A stretch of DNA of 64,000 bases from Adineta steineri (lineage: Eukaryota > Rotifera > Eurotatoria > Adinetida > Adinetidae). Of this stretch, positions 58,962 to 64,000 are shown piece after piece (position 1 is the first letter of the stretch; every line of letters begins with the position of its first letter). Location: contig CAJNOI010000007.1 in the NCBI GenBank assembly GCA_905250115.1, positions 53,049 to 117,048 on the forward strand, in the 5' to 3' direction. The notes beneath the pieces were generated by a model that was not told the DNA's origin, did no database searches, and saw only the letters and a program-made list of their open reading frames with translations. Both the position numbers and the translations under genes were made by a program.

Positions 58962-61900
58962 TTAATTATCGACAGATAATGCTGGACGTTTAAATAAATT
59001 TATTGGTTCACTTTGATCTGGTTCGGATTGATATTTACCTGAAAAACAAATAGGTATGAAATCATATTCATCATCGCGACAACAAAAGACTTACCACTGA
59101 GTATTTTCTTTTTGAGTAATGAAACTCGATAACCACGAGAAGCAAGATCAAAATCAATAGATGAGAAAAGTGCATTTTCACCAATAAAATATGCATTGAT
59201 AATCGATGATGTTGTCAAAGGTTGTTCGTTTTGATCATTATCATTTTCGTCAATTTCTGCTTGTACAGTTACTACAGTTGCTGATAAATTTCCTGCTCCA
59301 TTATTAACGTATGGAACTTTCCACCATAATTTCTGTTCATTTATAGACCTATTAGTAATAAATTAACATCATAAGAAGAAAAAAGACAAGTTTTTAAAAT
59401 ACCATTCAGCATTCGGTGATGATTCTTTAATTTGTTGTCCATCGGCAATAATTGTATAAAAAATGACAGTATCGTTATTTATTCGAACTGATTCAGGTAA
59501 GAGTGAACTATTAAAACGATAATTAATTTTGACTGATATTGTATCAAATGTACGTGTCCATTGTGATGATATTTCAATTGGAATATGTGATAGATCAGAA
59601 TTTTTTACCTTTGAAAACAATATTAAAATATATGAAATGAAAAATAGTTTTGACAAACTTCATAATTAAGCACATTAAGATTAAAAAAACGTGATGAAGG
59701 AGTTTTTTCATGTAAATTATGAAGAGTATTATTTAATTCAGTCATATTAAATGAGTAAGTTGATTCATTTCTATATAGTTTTATATATATATACATGAAA
59801 TTCAATAGGAAAATAATTTACTGTGTGATTGATGAAGATTTTATAATAATATTTTCGATTTTTTCAAGATTTTTTAATTTAAATTCCAATGCATTTGTAA
59901 AACGTGATGAATCGATGGATAAGTTTAACATTGAACTAGGAAATGAAATTAACATTTCACCAACAATTAGACTTTTCCAACTTGAAAGAAACAAAATAAT
60001 AACAATTATTGAAAATTTTATATTCGAAGAAAATATTTCATTTATTACTTTTCTCGATTATTTCCACACATCATAACATTAATTGTTTCTTGGAAGGCAA
60101 TTGCAAGTGGAATTTGATCTGTAGCACCAATCGTTATTGGAGACATTCCTTGTTCATTGGAAGTTATTGGACTATTTCGAAAATTTAAACTTATTGGAGC
60201 CATTAGTTCACTAACAGAAGGCGATACTGATGCTTGTTGCTAAAAGAATCAAACAAAACAACGATAATATATGATTTCTTTTTTTTCGATATTTTATTTT
60301 AGTTATAAAAATGTAATAGTGTTAGTTTGTCTGAAGAAAAGAAATAAAAGAGGATTTTTGCAAACAAATAACATTCATATCGATATATAAATATAAATAA
60401 TACAATCTTTTAGCATAAAAACAAGATACATTTTTCTGAATGAACGGTAAAATTTTATTGCATTATAGATAAAAACATAACCTTCTCTATACGACCTTGT
60501 TTCGACCTTCTTTTTGTCCTTTTTTTTTACACATTCGTATCTTAAGAATAATGTAAATGAATGAACGATGAGGATTTCGAGAGGTCAAGGTAAGAATGAT
60601 ACGATATTATATTCATGTCTCACCTTCACATTTTTGTTCAAAAGAAAAAAAGAAACTCGGACGTACAAATTTAAATCATAAAATATTTGTCGTTTTCAAT
60701 AGAAATGATGAACTCAATATGTGCATAATTAAGATTGTATATTTTTTCAAAGATCGATATGAAGCATTATACAAGCCTAATAGTTGCCTCTTGAAGTTAA
60801 TTTCTTTGTAATACAACCTAAAAACTAGTTTATTCAATAAAATTTTCTAATGATTGTGAAAAGAAAATCTAGACGATAGTTTTTATCATTAAAATTTATA
60901 AATACATACTTGGTTAGTATAATTTAATCGTCAATGAAGAAATTTTTCTAATTATCTCAAATGTTATGTTATTTATTAGAGTATCGTTGACAGATTTATC
61001 GAAATTCTAATCTAATAAATACAATCTCTATGTGTTTAGTCATATAGAAAGATAAAATTGAATAGGAAATAAATTCTTACATTGGATTGATGTAAAGAAG
61101 GTACTTGTAAAACAGGAAATGGAGTTATTTTATTGATTAATTCATCATTTAAGAATGAATTAACCACTTCTGGATCATCATCAGTAGATGATAATGATGT
61201 TGTATTTTTGGCTAAACAAAAAAATTATAAAAAAATGCTTTTAATAAGATTGTAACATACTTTCTGTTGTTGATGGTGAAGAGATATAAAAAATATCATG
61301 ATGAGGTAATATCGTGTTCATTGTACTAGAAGGAGATCGATCAAATTCACCTTGTGGTGGAAACATATTCGATGTATCAATATTAGTTGTTGTTTGAGTA
61401 CTTGGTATTGCTCTAGGATATATAGAGAAAATTTCATTAATAAAAATTAAAAGAAATGGTTATTCATACGTAGCAGGACGTGGTGGAAGAGGTGGTGGGA
61501 AAAATATGTTTTTACTAATTTGGTCAGTGGACATTGATTTATTTATTTCTGGAGTTTTCTAAAGAAAATAAAGTAAGATATTATTATATAGTTGATCTGT
61601 TTATATGAACTTACATGTATTGATATTCTGGAACTTGTTGTTAAATTTCCAATATTTAAATTAATTCGTTTCATAGCTGTCTCTAATGTTGCATCATCAT
61701 GTTCGTTAATTGAAGCTTCTGTTTTGGGATTGATTTTAACATTAATATTGACCATTGGAACATCATCATTATCACTCCAATCACTTGAACTTGATGATAA
61801 TCGTGCTAATGGAACTGTATTTTGTGTATGTCGATGATTTGTATCATTAGTTATATTCGATTGAGCATATGTTTCTGGTGATGACTATGAAAAAATGAAG

Positions 61901-63726
61901 AAGAAGAATAAGAGATAATAAATTTCTATGAATATTTACATATCTATTTTTGGAAGAATCATCATTTTTATCAGTCATTACAATAAAACCATTAGAATCA
62001 TAATTCGAAGGTTGTGAATTATCTCCAGTTGATTCTTCACGTGAATGTGCTTTTTGAAAAGGTTTATGGGATTTAGGATTAACCGATGATTTCTTGTCAG
62101 TTTTCTTTTCTTTTTTATCTCCACGACCAGATCCAAAAAATCCTATTATTAATCAAAATTGATTCTAATTATTATCTTGAAAAATTTACCTGGAAATTTT
62201 GGTCTTCTTATTTTCACATTGAATGGATTAGATGTTTGATCATTATTACTATTTGCTTCTTGCGTACGATTTCCTATATTATTAGAAGTCATAATATTTC
62301 CTGCTGTTGTATTTATGTTAGTTGAAGGAGATGTTGTTGTATTATTAGATGGTGATAATGATTGATTACTAGTAGGAGTCGGTGTCAGTGCTAAAAACAT
62401 ACAAACATTTAGTTTTTTTCTGTATTAACTTTTGTATATCATAAAGCTAAAATTCCTCCGATTAATGCTATATCATAACATGCAGCAATAGGAATGTTAT
62501 ATAAGAGAAAAGAAAAAGTTGTTTTGTTATTTATATATATAGATTGTTTTCCTCGTTATTGTTAATATTCTTATATTGATAATTATCATACAAACCATGG
62601 AAAAAATGATGATGAAGACGAACTGAATCGGTATAATTGATTTTTCAGAAAGAGACAATCTATTTTACATACCACGATTATTATCATTATATTTTGTAGT
62701 CGCTGGTGGAACAGAAAAATGAGCTTGAAATGCAGGTACATTTGAATCTAATTGATCAAATGCATTGAAATCATCCTGACCATTTGATAAATCTGGACTT
62801 GTTAATTGCACTGTCGTTTTAAGACTATCAATATCTTCAAATTGCAATGCACCTATACGTGTAAGAAAATTTATTAATCAAAAATAAACTTTCTTTGCTC
62901 GTTTTTATTTAATTACTTGGTGGTTCTGTTCCTGTTTTCTTTTGTTCAACAAATGTATCTAAAAGATCACTTCCAGTTAAAGATTTTAATCTATCATTAA
63001 ATTCATTTCGTGCTAATCGTATTTGTTCACCATTTCGTTGAAGTATATCAGAATAATTTAACGAATATGCAAGCATTTTTTCGATATGCTCAATTTCAAA
63101 ACCTTGAAATTTATTACAAGCTAAATAAAATTCATATATTTTTCTAGATGATCAAATCAGTTTTTTTACCATCTTGAAAACGTTTTTCATAATCATTTCT
63201 AAGTAAATTATATTTCTCAATCGTTGATTTATAATCATCTTGTGCTTGTCGATATTTTTTTTCTAAACGTTCGTTTTGTCTTGCTGTTATAGAGTTTATT
63301 GCTGATTGTGTCAAACTATGAGACGCATTATCTTGTGATGTTGACATTGATGTATTATTCAGGGCATGATTTCCACTACGTTTCGTTCGATCATAATCTA
63401 AGGCAATGGAATGATATTGTTCTTTAGATTTATTAACTGTATTAAACGCATTATTTAATTGTGAGAAAAGTTCAGTTGAACGTGAAATATCACTATCTTT
63501 TTGTATATGTGTTTTAAATTTTTTTTGATATACTTCTTGATAATTATGAACATCACGTAATAAATCTTGATAAATATTAACTGTACTATTATGTGTTGCA
63601 GTCATTTTTTCTATAAGTTCTCTTATCAAATTCCATATCGGTGTAAATGTACCAACATATTGCGTTTTAAGTAATTGTGATTGTAAACGTGTTAAACTTT
63701 TACAATAGGCAGATTCACATTGCACA
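58962..63726 (-). CDS. FCHO muniscin (F-BAR and mu-homology), 5' end missing
   Basis: Clathrin-coated-pit nucleator at the plasma membrane. Fifteen exons: 63726-63170, 63120-62917, 62852-62673, 62390-62190, 62142-61940, 61884-61615, 61558-61470, 61412-61261, 61211-61081, 60239-60070, 59980-59822, 59770-59659, 59608-59403, 59348-59095, 59038-58962. They keep frame for about 987 residues. The F-BAR part reads SLTRLQSQLLKTQYVGTFTP, then NDRLKSLTGSDLLDTFVEQK. The middle is disordered with Pro-rich FFPPPLPPRP and the FCHO signature VNINVKINPKTEA and INLNIGNLTT. The mu-homology domain begins QIPLAIAFQETINV and ends SRGYRVSLLKKK. The first exon with the FWGEKNxGFD start is not in the window. The donor at 60069 (GTGTGG) is weak and shortens the first MHD loop. 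Confidence 0.9.
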
Positions 63727-64000
63727 CTAAATAAAACAAATATTTTATTTCACTAAATGTCATATATATATATAAGCTTGTTTGTAAAAGAACGAAATAC
63801 TTCTTCTTCACTTATACTTGAATTCGATATGAAGAAAAATAAATTCAATTACATAACAATCGATATTTTGTATTCTTAATATTTTTCGCTATCAAAACAA
63901 GAATAATGAATTATTTTTTTAATTCTTATCGTTATTATTCGTGTTGGTATCCTTTACAAATAAAAATTTACAACAAGCTTATTACAATTCGAAAAATTTG
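63727..64000. other. Intron of FCHO running off the window
   Basis: The exon at 63726 begins in mid-codon after an acceptor, so this is intronic sequence. No upstream F-BAR exon is visible to the window end, making it longer than the usual 50-70 nt intron. Confidence 0.6.

Noticed and set aside
1..64000. Search for tRNA or snRNA genes by B-box-like GGTTCGAnnCC and conserved snRNA motifs.
   Set aside because: No convincing match seen by reading; a covariance-model scan would be needed to exclude divergent genes.

Overview
The window looks like nuclear DNA of a small invertebrate, most likely a bdelloid rotifer. The supporting signs are a low GC content, codons ending mostly in A or T, tiny GT-AG introns of about 50-70 bases, metazoan-type genes (monoamine transporter, ASB, NFIL3, FANCM, FCHO, TBC1D22, D2HGDH), and an F-box/LRR gene with one 28-residue repeat per exon. 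The species assignment is inference. No rRNA, tRNA, CRISPR array or bacterial-style operon was seen.

Layout. 1-12 kb: an SLC6 serotonin-transporter-like gene (+), converging on an ankyrin/SOCS-box gene (-); an NFIL3/E4BP4-type bZIP gene (+) behind a dense cluster of GGTCA nuclear-receptor half-sites and followed by an unusually GC-rich, foldable 3' region; a 96-residue membrane protein (-); and a Q-rich cyclophilin (+). 12-18 kb: a non-autonomous DNA transposon with terminal inverted repeats, then an F-box exon and a run of leucine-rich-repeat exons amplified as exact 141-bp exon-plus-intron units. 18-28.5 kb: an LRR receptor-like membrane protein (-) whose tail is split off by a homopolymer frameshift, a 4 kb microsatellite-rich gene-free stretch, an unrecognised polar protein (+), and mitochondrial D2HGDH (-).

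29-42.6 kb is the accessory zone. It holds two decayed copies of an RWD-domain (RNF25-like) sequence on a duplicated segment of about 1 kb, a decayed DMGDH/SARDH/PDPR-family gene, a 78-bp satellite, a 54-residue secreted-peptide precursor with its own TATA box, a satellite of at least 4 kb with a roughly 93-bp unit running into a 100-N assembly gap, and a 1,004-bp terminal-inverted-repeat element with a perfect 9-bp target duplication.

42.7-64 kb is gene-dense: FANCM (+) with an N-terminal PIP-box-like motif and a five-fold internal peptide repeat; a TATA-driven soluble coiled-coil protein (+); a TATA-driven acidic secretory protein (+); an FkbM-type membrane methyltransferase (+); a G-protein gamma subunit (-); TBC1D22 (-); an unrecognised gene (+); and most of an FCHO muniscin (-) whose first exon lies beyond the window. 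TBC1D22 (Rab GAP) and FCHO (clathrin pit nucleator) both act in membrane traffic, and the transporter and Ggamma both act in signalling, but nothing suggests a shared cluster function. Exon coordinates were assembled by hand from splice signals and reading-frame continuity and have not been checked against transcripts.
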